Positions 5,682 to 5,835 of a stretch of DNA of 5,835 nt are shown piece by piece (the stretch's first letter is position 1; every line of letters begins with the position of its first letter). The DNA lies in NCBI GenBank assembly GCA_964567045.1, contig CAZMLE010000151.1, positions 1 through 5,835 on the forward strand. Reading direction: 5' to 3'. This DNA is from JAFNGF01 sp964567045. Lineage in GTDB: Bacteria > Planctomycetota > Phycisphaerae > Sedimentisphaerales > Anaerobacaceae. Position numbers and translations under genes: made by a program. Under the pieces are notes generated by a model, which was not told the origin of the DNA, made no database searches, and saw only the letters and a program-made list of their open reading frames with translations.

Positions 5682-5710
5682 ACCGTGCAGGATAATGCGA
5701 CAAAAACAGC

Positions 5711-5745
5711 CGGGGCCTATACCGAGCTAATCAGCATAGGCCCCG
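5711..5745 (-). terminator. 10-bp perfect hairpin, terminator-like on the minus strand
   Basis: CGGGGCCTAT (5711-5720) pairs without mismatch with ATAGGCCCCG (5736-5745) around a 15-nt loop, inside which GCT/AGC (5726-5728 / 5733-5735) can add three pairs. Read on the minus strand, the stem is followed by GCTGTTTTTG, a short T run about 4 nt from the stem, which fits an intrinsic terminator for a minus-strand gene lying to the right of the window. On the plus strand it begins 29 nt after the glycosylase stop codon but lacks a T tract; it could still protect that transcript's 3' end. Confidence 0.45.
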
Positions 5746-5758
5746 AAATGGTGTTAGG

Positions 5759-5812
5759 GTTTAGCCCCGCAGTTTACTGCGGGGTCCGACACCGTACCGG
5801 CGTCGGCTAAAC
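5759..5812. other. Compact three-way-junction inverted-repeat element
   Basis: An outer stem GTTTAG / CTAAAC (5759-5764 with 5807-5812) encloses two hairpins. The first is CCCCGCAG-TTTA-CTGCGGGG (5765-5784), a perfect 8-bp stem. The second is CCGAC/GTCGG (5786-5790 / 5802-5806), with one A-C mismatch and then CCG-TAC-CGG (5792-5800). Only one base (5785) is unpaired at the junction; the other two junction links have none. The element contains 20 or more possible pairs in 54 nt. Which strand is transcribed is not clear. No hammerhead core, tRNA features or known riboswitch core were recognised. It may be part of a 3' UTR or terminator region, a structured RNA, or a repeat-type element. Confidence 0.5.
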
Positions 5813-5835
5813 ACTAAAAGCACACCGCGATTACG

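Noticed and set aside
5759..5812. Integron attC site
   Set aside because: The outer arms read GTTTAGC...GCTAAAC, whereas attC ends read RYYYAAC...GTTRRRY, the opposite polarity. No integrase or cassette gene is visible.
5759..5812. Hammerhead ribozyme or tRNA
   Set aside because: The conserved CUGANGA/GAAA core is absent from both strands. The 8-bp stem with a 4-nt loop is not an anticodon arm, and there is no T-arm consensus.

Overview
The window looks like ordinary chromosomal DNA from a free-living Gram-negative-type bacterium of roughly balanced GC. The best guess is Planctomycetota, perhaps a Phycisphaerae/Sedimentisphaerales-like lineage. This rests on protein style: a lipoprotein TolC homologue with a long N-terminal extension, a DUF2617-like protein, an archaeal/MagIII-type HhH glycosylase, and a two-TM protein with helical repeats. 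No rRNA, tRNA, CRISPR array, transposase or phage gene was seen.

Layout. Minus strand, 1-49: the probable first codons of a gene that runs off the left edge. Minus strand, 81-1865: a TolC-family outer-membrane efflux lipoprotein just upstream of it, probably in the same operon. An intergenic region of about 420 bases (1866-2285) holds a 16-bp perfect palindrome, a minus-strand terminator-like hairpin, a second GTACA/TGTAC inverted repeat, a small membrane-type reading frame broken by one stop codon, and a perfect-consensus plus-strand promoter. Plus strand, 2286-3257: a two-TM, coiled-coil, TPR-like protein of unknown function. It converges, with only 26 bp between stop codons, on a minus-strand DUF2617-like gene (3284-3829), which has its own clear promoter at 3870-3898. 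Minus strand, 4032-4949: a CPBP (CAAX/bacteriocin-processing type) intramembrane protease. Plus strand, 5013-5681: a divergently transcribed HhH-GPD DNA glycosylase of the Endonuclease III/MagIII-related group. The right end (5711-5812) carries a dense cluster of perfect inverted repeats, including a nearly gap-free three-way junction.

The genes do not form one visible pathway. The TolC protein and the truncated gene are probably the left end of an efflux or secretion operon. The other four look like independently transcribed housekeeping or accessory genes, with promoters visible for most. I found no convincing new multi-gene system. The most unusual signals are the structured element at the right end, the palindromic control region upstream of the TolC gene with its broken small membrane ORF, and the non-canonical active site and incomplete Fe-S motif of the glycosylase.
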